Shown here: positions 51,082-62,161 of the stretch, piece by piece | Layout of the letters: every line of letters begins with the position of its first letter | Position numbering within the stretch: position 1 is the stretch's first letter | Source of the DNA: Pyropia yezoensis | Taxonomy: Eukaryota > Rhodophyta > Bangiophyceae > Bangiales > Bangiaceae | Length of the DNA: 64,000 nt | NCBI GenBank assembly: GCA_009829735.1 | Contig: CM020620.1 | Location: 15,597,186-15,661,185, forward strand | Direction: 5' to 3' | Position numbers and translations under genes: made by a program | The notes under the pieces: model-generated | Told to the model about the DNA's origin: nothing | The model's database searches: none | Seen by the model: the letters and a program-made list of their open reading frames with translations, nothing else

Positions 51082-51980
51082 GTGAGCGGTGGGCGCAGGG
51101 CATTCCCTTGTGCAGCCAGGCGCTCGTCAGCGTGTTGAGCGCCTTGGTGATGCCGCTGTAGGCCAAATCTGCCCGCCTCGTGTATTGTGGATAGCCACTG
51201 GCAACCGCGCCCCGCATCCGCGGGGACACTACTTCTGCCTGGCTGCTCCAGCTTCCAGGCTGGGAAGCAAATCGGCCGCGCCAGCGACCTCATCACCTGA
51301 AGTTGATGAGGCGCTGCGCTTTAGGGAGTTGGTGCCCTGTCACATACCTTCGGTTCTCTGATGCGCCGTCGAGACGTTCCGCCGCGGCAGCAGCGGCGTC
51401 GAGGCCGTCCCCCGTCGACGTGCTGGTGCTAGTTGTCGTAGAGATAGCTCGGAGAAGGGAAGAGGCGACAGAAGAGGATCACAAAGGAGAGGAGAGGGGC
51501 TGAGAAAGGGAGGGGAAAGGAGAGATTGGCGAAGAGGGAAGAGACCACTGGCCCCGGGGACCACCGGGATGCGGTTGTCACGGCACGCCACGCGCAGCAT
51601 CTGCGTCGAGTCACCAGTGCCACCACAAAAGGTTCGGGCTACTATGAAAGGAAGAGATGATGTTGATGCTCCCGGGCGTCTTTTGTCTCCGAAGTCCCTC
51701 TCCCTCTATACATATACTATGGGCCGCCCAAAGTGTGCCCGTTCCGGCTGTTTCTGGTCGAGCATCGGCCGGCTGGTGCCACTGCTCTGTTGCAATTGTA
51801 GGGGCACCTTGACCAGATGGCACCACCCACCTGCGTTGGCTGATCGTGGCACCCACCGGGGAAGCCTCATCCGGACGTCGCCGGTGTCAGTGGCCCAGCG
51901 CTATCTCACAGTCGCGTCCGTTGCGGTGTCACCGGGGCCCGTCGCCGCGGCCTGGCCGCCGAGTGGCCGCTGCGGCGGAC

Positions 51981-52686
51981 TCAGACAGTCGAGCGAGCCT
52001 CCGCGCTAGCCAGATCATCGCCACAGGAGCTGACGGGCATGCGAGGCGGCGACCTGCAGCCGGCGCCGCTGCCAAGCCACCGCCCGCCACCGAGAGCCCC
52101 GCTCGGCCACGGGCTGTTGGACGATGCGATGGTCGTGTCGGGTGGCTCGCCAACGCGCCCGCTGCCGTCCACTCGAGGCGGCGGCGGCATGGGCGACGTC
52201 ACGACCGCCAAGGCCGATGACGCCGCCGCGGCGCCCGGGGTCAGCCGCGGCCGCGCTGCGGGGCCCCCTAGACCTACCCAGCTACCTCCCCCCTGGTCCG
52301 TCGGGGAGAGGCCCAACCGGTGATACTCGTCGAGGAACGACGCCCGCACCCGCCACGTGGTTGGTCGGTCCGCCGGGTTGGGCGCCAGCAGCGCCTACAC
52401 GAGGCGCCCCACGCCGGGGAGGGAGCCAGCGAGGACTGTCGCCCCCCGGGCAGCCCATAACTCGGGGACGGGCGGCGGCCACACAGGCGCCAGGCCCTCT
52501 ACGCCCGCTACTGTCAGCGGGGCTGTGGTGCGTCGGGAGCCGAGTAGCCGGCGGGCCCACCCACCCGGTACCTGCAGCAGGTGCAGCACAACACTCAGTG
52601 CGCACATGTCCCGCGCTGTCCTGGCCGAGGTGTCGCCGGCGGTGACGCACTCGGGCGCGATAAACCCAGGCGTGTAGCCACGGCTG
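51981..52686 (-). pseudogene. Protein kinase gene, 3' part (C-lobe)
   Basis: Reading the minus strand from the CACTA border at 52686, the frame gives GYTPGFIAPECVTAGD (subdomain VIII, the APE motif) and DMCALSVVLHLLQV (subdomain IX). A TAG at 52395-52397 interrupts it, and directly after, in the same frame, comes ALLAPNPADRPTTWRVRASF (subdomain XI). Then a Pro/Ser-rich tail runs to a stop at 51981. It joins in frame to the part at 59638-59944 if the transposon and one copy of its CTG duplication are taken away. The TAG shows the gene has decayed further or was already weakened. Confidence 0.82.
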
Positions 52687-52900
52687 CCCTACAAGAAATC
52701 TACCCGCGATATCGCGGGTAGTCAGGCAGGCCGAAATCGCGGGTTTTTCCCCTGCTCAGAGGCCCTGTGGCGGGGTAGGCCCCCTCTCCTGCGAGCGCTC
52801 AGCGCCAAGTCTGCCGGTCCAGGACCCGCGATCCGCGGGTCCCACATACTGGGAATCGCGGGTTTTTCCGCGATTGCGACCCGCGATCGGTGGCACTTTG
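52687..52900. repeat. CACTA left end: TIR and subterminal repeats
   Basis: The TIR is followed by repeated GCGAT-type motifs, mostly as (A)CCCGCGAT or ATCGCGGGT in both orientations: at about 52703, 52710, 52731, 52828, 52853 and 52880. Such subterminal repeats are where the TNPA-type protein binds in En/Spm (known family biology). Confidence 0.8.
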
Positions 52901-53239
52901 ACTCGCTCACAAGCCACCACGTGATTATACCATTGGCTCAGAGAGCCTCTCACTGAGCATCCTCCGACCCAGGCGCCTGCAAGGTTTTCTCTCGACATTG
53001 AAACATTTCGTGAAAGTAAACGGACATAAAAAGTCGTATTTCATTCAGATACTGGCAAAACATTCGATTGCGGCCGCACCGTCGGCGGCGCGCCCACGCC
53101 GCGTCGCGGCACCTTGCCGCCCCGCTGTCGCGCCTGCCCTGCCATGCCGGCGCGCTACTGTGGCGACACCGCCCGCCTGACCGGCGCCGCCACACATCGC
53201 CGCGCCGGTGTCGGCCAGCCGCCCACTCCGCGCACCGGC

Positions 53240-53990
53240 TGCCGCGCCCCCCCTCGCGCAGGTACCGCCACCCCGGGCCGATCCGCCTGCCGTGCCCCCC
53301 CTCGCGCGGGCACCACCACTCCGGGCCGAGCCCCTTGCCGCGCCCCCCCTCGCGCGGGCACCGCCACCCTGGGGCGCCCCAGCTGCCGCATCCCCTCGCA
53401 CGAGGGCACCGCCACCCCGGGCAGCGCCTGCAGCCCGGTCGCCCGTCACGCCGGCGCACTCGCCCCTTGCTGCGACGGCTGCCGGACCCCCTCCCACTCG
53501 GGCGCCGCCATCCAGAGAGTCGCGGGGTGGCGAGTCCGCCCTCGCGCCGGCGCCCCTTCCCCCTGCCGCGACAGCTGCCGCACCTCCTCGCGAGCGGGCA
53601 CCACCACCCCGGGGGGCGCTCGCTGTCGCGCCCGTTGGCGCGCAGACACTACCACTCGGAGTGGCGCCGTCTGCCGGGTCATCCGTCGCACGGACACCCT
53701 CTCCCCTCGCCGCGACGGCTGCCGCACCCCCGCTTTCGAGGGCACCGCCAGCCCGCGAGGCGCCGGCTGCCGCACGCCCTAGCGCGTCGACACCGCTTTC
53801 GCGGGGGGCGCGGCCTGCCGCACCCCCTCCCGCGCGGGCACGGCCACCACGGGCAGCACCGGCTGCCGATTCCTCACTCACAAGGGCGCCATCTCCCCCT
53901 GCCCCGATTGCCGCCGTGCCTCCCCTCGCACGGAACCTCCCACGCGGGGCGGCGCCAGTTGCGGCTGCCGCTCCCCCCGTAGTGCCGGCG
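53240..53990. repeat. 48-bp minisatellite inside the CACTA element
   Basis: Imperfect units such as CCCCCCCTCGCGCGGGCACC repeat every 48 bp at about 53245, 53293, 53341 and onward, increasingly diverged. Because 48 is a multiple of three, long Ala/Pro-rich frames are open on both strands; I do not call a gene. Confidence 0.7.
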
Positions 53991-54344
53991 TCCGCCTCGC
54001 CAGCTGCGCGCCCTGCCGCGCCGCCTCGCGCGCCAGCGACCACACCCCGGCCCGCACCAGGTGCCGCTGCCGCCCCCCCCCTTGTGCCAGCGTTCGTCCG
54101 CGAGCTGCATGCCCAGACGTGCTTCCGCTCGCAACCGCGTCCTCTCCGCGGGTGGTGCCGTCCGCGGCTTGCACGCCCCCCCTCGCGCCGGCGCCGTCGT
54201 CAGCACGAGGTGCCCACACCTCATCGTCGTCTGACGGCGTGGGTGATGAGCGTGCCAGCCGGCAGAGACAGCGTGCGTAGGTGGCCTTGTTGCTGCCTGC
54301 TCTGCTGAGGAGGGCGCACGTGCTCCAAGACCGCTTGCACACCC

Positions 54345-55214
54345 TCAGACGGGGCTCAGCGTCTCGACGTAGACGATGGCTTGCTCCAGGTCACTTTTTG
54401 ACTGGTAGCTCCACGACAGGTTTTCAGTAAAGTACTCCTTTGCTGCGGCGCGCACGACCGAGCGGACAAACCGCACGTTGCCCGGTGGGATTGAAATGTC
54501 TGAGTTGCCGAGAACGGGCATCTTATTCAATGGAGGATGAGGTGGGTCTAACGTCCGCTCGGCTACGTGCGGATCTTGGCGCACGTCAAAACCGCAACGA
54601 CCGTTGGTGTGAGCCCGCCTATGTTTCGGCTTCCGACAGCTGCAGCGCTCAGCGGAACCCGCGGCCTCCCCATGACTGTCAGTCGGTAGTCGCGATGGCG
54701 CCGGGAAATTGGCTTGCCGCCGCCCACCGGGTAGCGACGCCGACCTTGGAGGAGGCGCGGGCACTTGTCGTGGCGGAGGCCGGGGAGGGGCTTGTGGACT
54801 AGGAGCGGCACGCGGTAGCCCCAGCGGCAGCGATGATGGATCGGGGGGAGCGCAAGAGGGCTGACCAGTTGCGGGGGGAGCAGGTGTGCAGGCCGAAGCG
54901 GTAGAGATAAGTGAGGCCGGTCGCTGAGCCAGGAGAGGCCTGGTCCCTTCGTCCGACACAGCATCGTCAGCTTCTTGAAGGGCTGCCAAAGCGGCTGCCG
55001 CAGCTCTTGCCACAACAGCGTCGGCATCAATCTCTTTGGAGGTGAAGAAATGATAACCGTCAAGCAAAATAACAATCATGAACGCAGCAGAGAGTCGTTG
55101 GTCTGCCGTTAGAACACACACAAGGAGAAACAAAATGCTCATCGTTCGGGTAAGTGCGCATGAACCAATGGCCGAATAGATGCATGAAAGAACATCACAG
55201 CGTACCTGCATCAA
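54345..55214 (-). other. Uncertain ORF inside the CACTA element
   Basis: 289 codons on the same strand as the transposase. The first 50 residues look hydrophobic by chance. The middle is Pro/Ser-rich. The last 70 residues look like real protein (SDISIPPGNVRFVRSVVRAA, then AKEYFTENLSWSYQSKSDLE, then QAIVYVETLSPV). It might be the end of a second, TnpA-like gene, but I recognise no domain. Confidence 0.35.
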
Positions 55215-55825
55215 ATGCCGCTCGGGTGGGCCTGCGCGTGGACGGCATGTTTTCTGAAGCTGCCACTGACAGTTAAGATCATAGGCAGACGGGCACAGGC
55301 GATCGTCCGCGGATAGTGAGGCACATGTACGAGGGGGGGAAGGGGAGCAGGGCGGGACGCAGAGAACGCCGACACGGACGACAAAGCGTGGAGGATGCGT
55401 CGCTCAGTGCGTGGCAGCGCGCGTCCCGTCCGTACCACAGTGGCGTTTCCTGCGCATGAGACGACGGCTTCGCTGCTCAGTTCACTTGTCCTCGACAAGT
55501 TTGGATTGGATATGTGTAAGTCTTCTGGGAAAACAAAGTTGTGCTCGCAGCCGCTTTTAAATATATTTTGAAATTGATTCCACGACCTTGATAAAGCCAC
55601 GCGATAGCTAGTCGACCACCAACGTCTTGCGCACTGTTGTTCTCCCGAAAAAGCAAGGCATGCCCCAAGAACGACGGAGCATGCCCAAGAGCTCCTCGCT
55701 GGCGCGGTTTCCATCATGAAAGAGCTCCAGTCGTCGAGAACTCCTAGCACGATGAACAGTCCCACAGTTAAAAACAACATATCTGTCAACCCTTTGGCCG
55801 TGGGCCAACACCAGCGCAAGCTCAC
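55211..55825 (-). other. Uncertain ORF inside the CACTA element
   Basis: 204 codons between the transposase remnant and the ORF at 54345. No motif is recognised. It may be an exon of the same second gene or chance. Confidence 0.2.
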
Positions 55826-56048
55826 AGCACGCGATGAGGAAAATAAATTCTACCGCTGCTCCGAGAAAGGCTCACGGTTGAACAATACGTAGTGCACTCC
55901 CTCTCGTTCCAGCGTCCCCATCACGGCCTCCATCGCTCCCGCAGGCGCGTAGTAGCGAGTCCCATCCGCACTCAAAAAAACAGTGAGTGCCTAACCGCTC
56001 GGCCGTGTACCCGCCTCGGCCGTCCCGGTCTCGTGCAGACCTCACTCG

Positions 56049-58908
56049 TTAGACGTATGCAAGCGCAAGCGGTCCGCCGTCAACACGCACGAGTGCATAA
56101 TGGAGCACCGCCCCGTAGGTTGTGACAGATGCATCCACGACTTTACCGTCTCGCCGCCGTATCTTTTCCGTTGAATTCAATTTCAACAGGTAGTTACGAC
56201 GGCGGTGCTTGTCGGGGTCCGAGCCGATTGGCTTCGACCCAGCAATTACTCCGGTTATCAATTTCAGCCGGAAGTACTTCATCGCCAAAATAGCCGACGG
56301 CACGTTCGTGATTCCTTCCATCGCCAGCGCCGCTCTCATGGCGGTGAGTTCTGCACCGGCAAGCGGTGCCGCTCTGCACCGGCAAGCGGTGCCGCTGCGC
56401 AGCGCGGCGGCAGCAGAGAGACCGCCTAGTCCCATTCATGCCCAGCTTCGCCAGCTGTAAGTCGAATGCTCCCTCGCGGCTCAGCGTTGCGCCGTACATG
56501 TTTGCCGGTCGCTATCGCCCGCTCTTTCGGCAAGAATGTTTCACAAAAGGAAGTCAACAGTTCGGCTTGGATGCGGCGCGTCAGGGCACTCGTCAGATTC
56601 GCACTGGGGTGCGAGTGGTATTGGATGAGGGTCCCCAACTCACCCACTTTCCGCTCCGCGGGGAGCTGCCACGACACCCAGACAGGTCCGGTGTCGCGCA
56701 TGCTGGAAACAATGTCAAGGACAGCTGCGATGACATATCTGCACGTCGGCAGGCGGTCGTGGGTTCCCCGGTACACCGCCGCGTAGTACAAGCGCGCAAA
56801 GCGCTTTAGGCGACGTTCCACTGTACTCACCTCCGGCGCCGACAGGCCACGCGGTCGGAACTAAACAGGGCAGGCCTTGCTCAGAGAGATGAACATTCGG
56901 TAGTACAATTCCGGAATTCGCCCATTCAGTTGAACTGGGCCCGTGGCAACCATCCAGTACAGCCAATCGACGGCCTTAAACGACCGAAACGGAGTGTCGA
57001 TATTTCTCAGCGACCGAACCTGCACCATTGGAATTGTCCGCCGTGCTGCAACCATCTCCTTGCCAATCAGGGCGACGGTCGCGGCGGACAAGACGTAGTT
57101 CTCGTTCGCCGTACCATTAAATGGCAATTTTCCGGAAAACAGCTTCCACAGCATCGGGGCGACATTTTACATCAGGAGGTACATGACGTCGAAGGGAGCC
57201 GCGGCTGGTCCCATACCCCACAGGTGGCTCAAGTGAGGGTATGCCAAGCGCATCGCACAGGAGGGGGCAAAGAACAACGAATGTCCTTTGATTCCAGACC
57301 TCTTGGACATGACCTTTTGATGTGCCAATGTCCTGCCAGTTGACCTGGCCTCCTCCACCTCGTTCGCGTCCCGCTGGAAGCTCGCAGCGGAGCGGCGTGG
57401 CACAGTGCAGCCGTCGACGGCAAAAAGCACCTCCCCAGTTCTTGAATCCACCGGTGGGAATTAGTGGTGATTGCTCGCCGCGTGGTGCACCCCGTGAATT
57501 TCACGAGCCCGGCCGGGCGCGTACCCGTTGCTTCCCGTACTGTTCAACAAAATGTCAAGCGCCGACACAGCCGGCGTGAATTGGATAGCGTGGGCCCGCA
57601 GAGTACAAGGAATGGAAGAGCCAGCGACCTGAACATCGGGAATTCCTCGGGCGAGGTCGTTCAGCTTCTCCGCCAGAGGGTGCAAGAACGACTCCAGGTC
57701 GACAGGCTGTCGCGGCCCAGGAGTAATTGCCACAGTAATTTCGCAAATGTTGCGCACACGAACATTTGGCGGCAGATTAAGGACCGTCACGATGATGGGC
57801 CAGCCCTGGAAGCCCCGCTGACGCCAGGCCTCAAATCCGTCCGTCGGCACACTGAGGGCGACGTCGGTGTCCTCGTCCAACAGTCCACGACGAACCGCCT
57901 CCAGGAAATTGCGCCCGTCGCCCCAATCGTGAAGACCTTTACCCTGGTATCCGTGGAGGTCCCGGAAGGCCGACAGGCGCGCTCCCTTCATACCAATCAT
58001 CATATCAGGACCCAAACCTGGGTCGCTGAGCATGTTAACCAGCCACGCAGTCAGTGGCCAGTAGGTCATCTGCCTGGATGGGTTGCCCGAGCGCGTGTAG
58101 CGCTCCGATCCACAGGCATCGCAGGCCTTGGATTGCGCCCGTTCGTGCGTGAATGCGACGCAGCCGTTCGTACGGCAGTCCACCTGGCGCGTCTCCACAT
58201 TGTCGCTGGCTTCGATGAATTTGCGCATCAGATACGGGGTTCGATACGTGGCTTGGCACGCTCTGAGTTTGAGGAAGTCCGCCAGTGCCGCGTCGGTCAG
58301 TCCTTGGTTGACAGCGTAAGTAAACAGCGCCAGGTCATTGGCACAGGCCGCAAATTGGTCGACGGGAAGCTGGACCTCGTCGCAGCTTACAGAATCCTGG
58401 ATGACAGGGTCCGGCGGCCCATTCGAGTCGGTGGCATCATCTGCGTCCTCCACAGTATCATCAGCCTGCTCCACAACAAAAGCGGCAGGCGGGACGTCAC
58501 AGGACTGGAGGGACCCCTCGTCTGTGCTCGCTGCGCTGCTCTCGTCGCTCTCACCAGTACCCGGTCAGCACGGAAAAGGCCATCCTCGCTGCGAGCAGCG
58601 GCCCCCGTGTGACCAGGTCCTGGCGAAAGGTCCGACCTTCCCCCCTTAGCCACCCCCCCCCCCCCCCCCCCCCCCCCCACGCCCTGCAAGCCTCCAACCG
58701 GACTGACCAGGGACTGGTCATCATCCGTTTTCGGGCCGCTCCCCACGGTGCCGGCAGGACCCCCGCTGGGAGCACGCTCCCTTGCAAGTCGCTGAAGCTT
58801 ATGGCGTTGATGACGGAAACATGTGCGCTTGGATACAGAACTGGGTGGTTCTTCTTCAGCAGCTGTGCAGATGTCACAGTCGCACAAGCGCATATCATTC
58901 GAGGACAT
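56049..58908 (-). pseudogene. tnp2-type transposase of the CACTA element, decayed
   Basis: Starts with a Cys cluster (MSSNDMRLCDCDICTAAEEE) at 58908. Beyond a C26 run at 58653-58678 the frame changes and the tnp2 core follows: CDACGSERYTRSG, TYWPLTAWLVNMLSD, DVALSVPTDGFEAWRQRGFQ, WPIIVTVLNLPPNVRVRNIC, ITPGPRQPVDLESFLHPLAE, EVLFAVDGCTVPRR, FDVMYLLM, NVAPMLWKLFSG, TGPVWVSWQLPAERKVGELG. These are the blocks of Transposase_21/tnp2 proteins (CACTA and fungal Plavaka types). Three in-frame stops (TAA at 57461, TAA at 57167, TAG at 56861) break it. A 23-bp tandem duplication near 56346-56391 and a TAG at 56426 shift the C-terminal part (AILAMKYFRLKLITGVIAGS) into another frame. Not functional. Confidence 0.85.
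58653..58678. repeat. C26 homopolymer inside the tnp2 gene
   Basis: The N-terminal Cys cluster and the tnp2 core lie in different frames on either side of this run. Confidence 0.95.
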
Positions 58909-59489
58909 TTTGCGTTTGCACGGACTGGATGCGGACCTCAGAGGAAGACAGGGGGGGGGGCAGCGATCGATGGAGAGGGGGAGGTCGGTGAGGGGGGGGG
59001 GGCGAGGGAGGGGGGCGGTCACTGGGACGGGGGGGGGGGGCGGGAATGGGGTAATAGGACGAGAGGGGGGGATGGGAGGGGGGCCTCGGCCGGAGGGGGG
59101 GGGGTCGCTGGGACGGAGGCGCTGGGACGGGGTTGGTTGGTGTGAGGGGGGGAGGTCAGTGGGAGGGAGGGGGTAGCGTCCGGCAGGGGGTGGCGAGGAC
59201 GAAAACGCAGTGACGTTCAACGTGCACAGCGGTGTGGCGGAGAGATGGATGTGCGCTCAGTCGTCGGCGATACGACAGCAGGGGCAGTGACTTTAAAGAG
59301 GTCACCAACGCTTGTGGTCGAATGGAAAAATGAAAGAACCATCACAATCAACGTCCGACTGTGCCTCGTCTTCACGACAGGGCATAGGAGACTCGGTCGA
59401 ACCTTCGCGGTCAGGCTTGACCATCCGGGGTGCTCGGATTCCCCGTCTCGGTTCCAACTGTCGTCCCCCCTGAGCGGGGTTGTGCTTTA

Positions 59490-59637
59490 GCGACCCGCGA
59501 TTTTCTGGCACTCGTTTACGGACATGCTCTCGCAGTCCACCCCGCCAGAGGGTGTCGTGGGGCGTGTTGCGAGAACCCGCGATTTTTGCGCGTCTTACGC
59601 GATATCGCGGGTGTATTTCTTGTAGGGCTGGGGGTGC
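59490..59637. repeat. CACTA right end: TIR and subterminal repeats
   Basis: ACCCGCGAT motifs at about 59491 and 59576, then the terminal ACGCGATATCGCGGGTGTAT and the end ATTTCTTGTAGGG. Confidence 0.8.
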
Positions 59638-59944
59638 CTCTGCCCACGTTGAAAGCGACACCTGAGTCGCCAAGCTTTGCCACCACCCCGGGAGACAGCA
59701 CCACAGCCGACGCGGACTCGTCGACATGCGCGCGCTCCGACAGAAGGATGTTGGCAGGCTTGACATCTCCGTGCACGATGCCATGGTGGTGGAGATAACA
59801 CAGCGGGGCGGCCAGTTTCAGGGCCACGTTCATAAAAGTGGCCGCCGACAGGGGCGAAGACTCCAGAAGGGAGATGGTGTCGGCCAGGGTGCCACGCTCC
59901 ATCGTCGGCCTCCGTGCCCACCCCATCTCAGCCGCATCTGACAT
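59638..59944 (-). pseudogene. Protein kinase gene, 5' part (catalytic loop)
   Basis: The minus-strand frame gives MERGTLADTISLLESSPLSA (hinge and helix D), LAAPLCYLHHHGIVHGDVKP followed by ANILL (helix E and the HxDxKxxN catalytic loop) and VVAKLGDSGVAF (DSG in place of the usual DFG), then GRGTPS, where the CACTA element cuts in. The N-lobe with the glycine loop and Lys is not in this frame; the CAG just before the first codon at 59944 may be a splice acceptor, putting the N-lobe exon further right. I did not find it in 59945-60660. Serine/threonine kinase of unknown role. Confidence 0.82.
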
Positions 59945-60660
59945 GACCTGGGCTTCATCTCGCAGACCTTGCCATTTTTTTGAGCTCTACATGCTTTTCC
60001 AGCAGATGCAGTAAGATGCTGGTCCAGATGTACAAAATTAATACGAACACGTGTCATCGGTTTAACCGGCAGAGGCGACGGGAAATATAATTTGTTTGAA
60101 TTATACTAATTGTTTTACTACTTAAATCAAGCCTCAATGGCTCGCCAAGTCTTGTTCAGCCATCTTCCGGTTACCTTGACTTGAAAGAACTTACCGCCAC
60201 TTGTTGTCGCTTGCGTCAATGTTACGCAGATCGACTAGAGTCGTCATCCAGGCGGGCCACTCGTACGCCTAACGAGCATTAGCCAGCTGTGTGTTGTGCC
60301 CGTGTCGGCCGGACAGACACGGCGTCTCAGACACGGGTCACTGTCGTGTCGGGTCACGCTGCCGTGGCCATTGCTGGCCCGCGGTGCTGGGGCTCCGGGC
60401 GAGGCGGGCGGGGGCGAGTGACGGGCGCGTATCGGCCAAGGTAATTCAAATCAGACCGCATTTATCGTTCATCTGGATGCCATCTCAGCCCAGGACAGCC
60501 GTGGTCTACCTGCGCTGCGCCCCCGTCATTAAATGACCAAGCATGCGCAAGCCTCACAGGGGTCTTTTGATGCGCGTGCGAAGAAAAACGTCAGCCGACC
60601 GATCATAAACAAACACATGGAACAGAAAAAGAAGAAAGCAGACGACGTGTCAGTACGTCC
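59945..60660. other. AT-richer stretch, no gene seen
   Basis: Includes the most AT-rich part of this end of the window (60060-60200). It is probably an intron or upstream region of the kinase gene; no exon recognised. Confidence 0.4.
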
Positions 60661-60759
60661 GGCAATGACCGCTATGGCCGCCGCCGTCGGACGTCTGTGT
60701 CCGTGTCACTCGGCGGATCGTCACCGCTGCCGCGCGCGTCCGCCTCGCTCCCCCCCTCT

Positions 60760-62160
60760 GACTCTGACGGCGTGGCGGCTGCGCGCAGCGGTGGCGGGCT
60801 GTGACCGCCACGCGCCTCCCTCGCCGCCGCCGCCACCGCCGCCACCGCGTCCGCTGGGGTGACGGACCGGCTCCGCAGCGCCGCCGCGGCCCCCGAGGGG
60901 TGGAGGGGGCGGGTAGGGGGGGGGCGGAGATAGCAATTGGCGAAGCGCGGCCGCGTTTGCGTGGCGTTTGGCGGAGCGCGGCCGTCGCGGCCGCCGCCAG
61001 TGCCGCCGCCGCCGAACGCGGCCGTCGCCGCCGCCGCCAGTGCCGCCGCCACCGGGCTTGGCCGTCGCCGCCGCCGCCAATGTCGCCACCGCCGGCGCGG
61101 CCGCCAGGGGGTGGGAGGGGCGGGGTGGGGGGGGGAGGCGGCGGTCGCGTTTGGTGGAGCCCAGCCGCCGCCGCCGCCGCCAGTGCCGCTGCCGCCAGTG
61201 CCGCCGCCGCTGGGCCCGGCCGTCGCCGCCGCCACCAATGCCGCCGCCGCCGGGCGCGGCCGTCGCCGCCGCCGCCAGTGCCGCCGCCGCCGCCGCCGGG
61301 CGCGGCCGTCGCCGCCGCCGCCAATGCCACCGCCGCCGCCAGGGCCGCCCCCGCCGATCGCGGCCGTCGCCGCTGCCGCCAGTGCGGCGCGCAGCGATGG
61401 CGTGCTGCCACCGCCACGCGCCTCCGTCGCAACCGCCGCCACCGCCGCCACCGCGTCGGCGGGGGTGACGGACCGGCTCCGCCGCCGGCGCGGCTGCCGG
61501 GGGGTGGAGGGGGCGGGGGAACGGGGGGGAGGCGGCGGTGGCGGTTGACGGAGAGCGGCCATCGCCGTTCCCGCCAGTGCCGCCGCCGCCGGCGCGGTCG
61601 CCGGGGCGTGGAGAAGGCGGCAGGGGGGTGGGGGGGGCGGCGGTGGCGCCGGGGTGTGGAGGGGGCGGGGGGGGGGGGGATGCGGCGGTGGCGGTTGGCG
61701 GAGCGCGGCCGTCGCCGCCGCCGCTAGTGGCACCGCCACCACAAAGGATGGCGGTGGGAAGCGGGGCGGCCGTCGGCCATACCTTGCCGCCATCCCAGAC
61801 TCTCGAGCGCGTCGCCCCGCTCCCACTCTCGCCGGTCGGTGCGCCAGCGGGAAAGGCCGCCGCCGCCCGCCCCCCCCGCCCCGCGGCAGGCCGCCGCCGC
61901 GCCCCACCCCCCCGGCGGGCCGCTGCCGTCAGTGGGGGGACAGACGTGGGCGGGCCCGGGGGCGAAGCAGGTGGCCCAGCCGGAAAGGCCGCCGCCGCCC
62001 GGCCCCGACCGCCTCCCTGACCCCCCCCCCCCCCCCCCCCCCGGCCAGTGTGGTGCCCCTTGCCGCCGTCGACACGGGGGCGCCGTTTACCAACCTGGGC
62101 AGCGGCGCCGCCCCAACCACCACCGCAACCGTCGCCACCGCAGCCCAGCTGCCGTCGCCA
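60760..62160. repeat. GC minisatellite, CCG/GCC-rich
   Basis: Short imperfect units of the type GGCGCGGCCGTCGCCGCCGC followed by CGCCAGTGCCGCCGCC recur from about 60960 to 61400 with a period near 36-45 bp, and looser versions extend to both sides; a C22 run lies at 62021-62042. All six frames are open for long distances with Arg- or Ala-rich translations, so I call no gene. Confidence 0.75.
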
Positions 62161-62161
62161 C

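Larger units (their letters stand above)
50036..51980. other. Intergenic, no gene seen
   Basis: About 1.9 kb. 50036-50280 would hold the uL22 promoter. 50280-50640 is comparatively AT-rich with no recognisable gene. 50842-50960 has two copies of a 59-bp direct repeat (GCCCTCATCCGCGCCAC and relatives). A G29 run lies at 51052-51080. Confidence 0.45.
52687..59637 (-). mobile_element. CACTA (En/Spm)-type DNA transposon
   Basis: A 6,951-bp element. Both ends read CCCTACAAGAAAT, then A/T differences, then ACCCGCGATATCGCG, as inverted repeats of about 30 bp. CTG stands directly outside both ends (52684-52686 and 59638-59640), a 3-bp target duplication as in CACTA elements. The termini are close to the plant En/Spm end CACTACAAGAAAA (established knowledge), with CCCTA in place of CACTA. 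Inside are a decayed tnp2 transposase on the minus strand (56049-58908), further ORFs and a 48-bp minisatellite. Copies of ACCCGCGAT or its complement lie near both ends. It is inserted in a protein kinase gene. Confidence 0.93.

Noticed and set aside
53045..54308. Overlapping 332- and 366-codon ORFs on opposite strands in the CACTA element
   Set aside because: Both are translations of the 48-bp minisatellite; neither has sequence beyond Ala/Pro/Gly/Arg runs.
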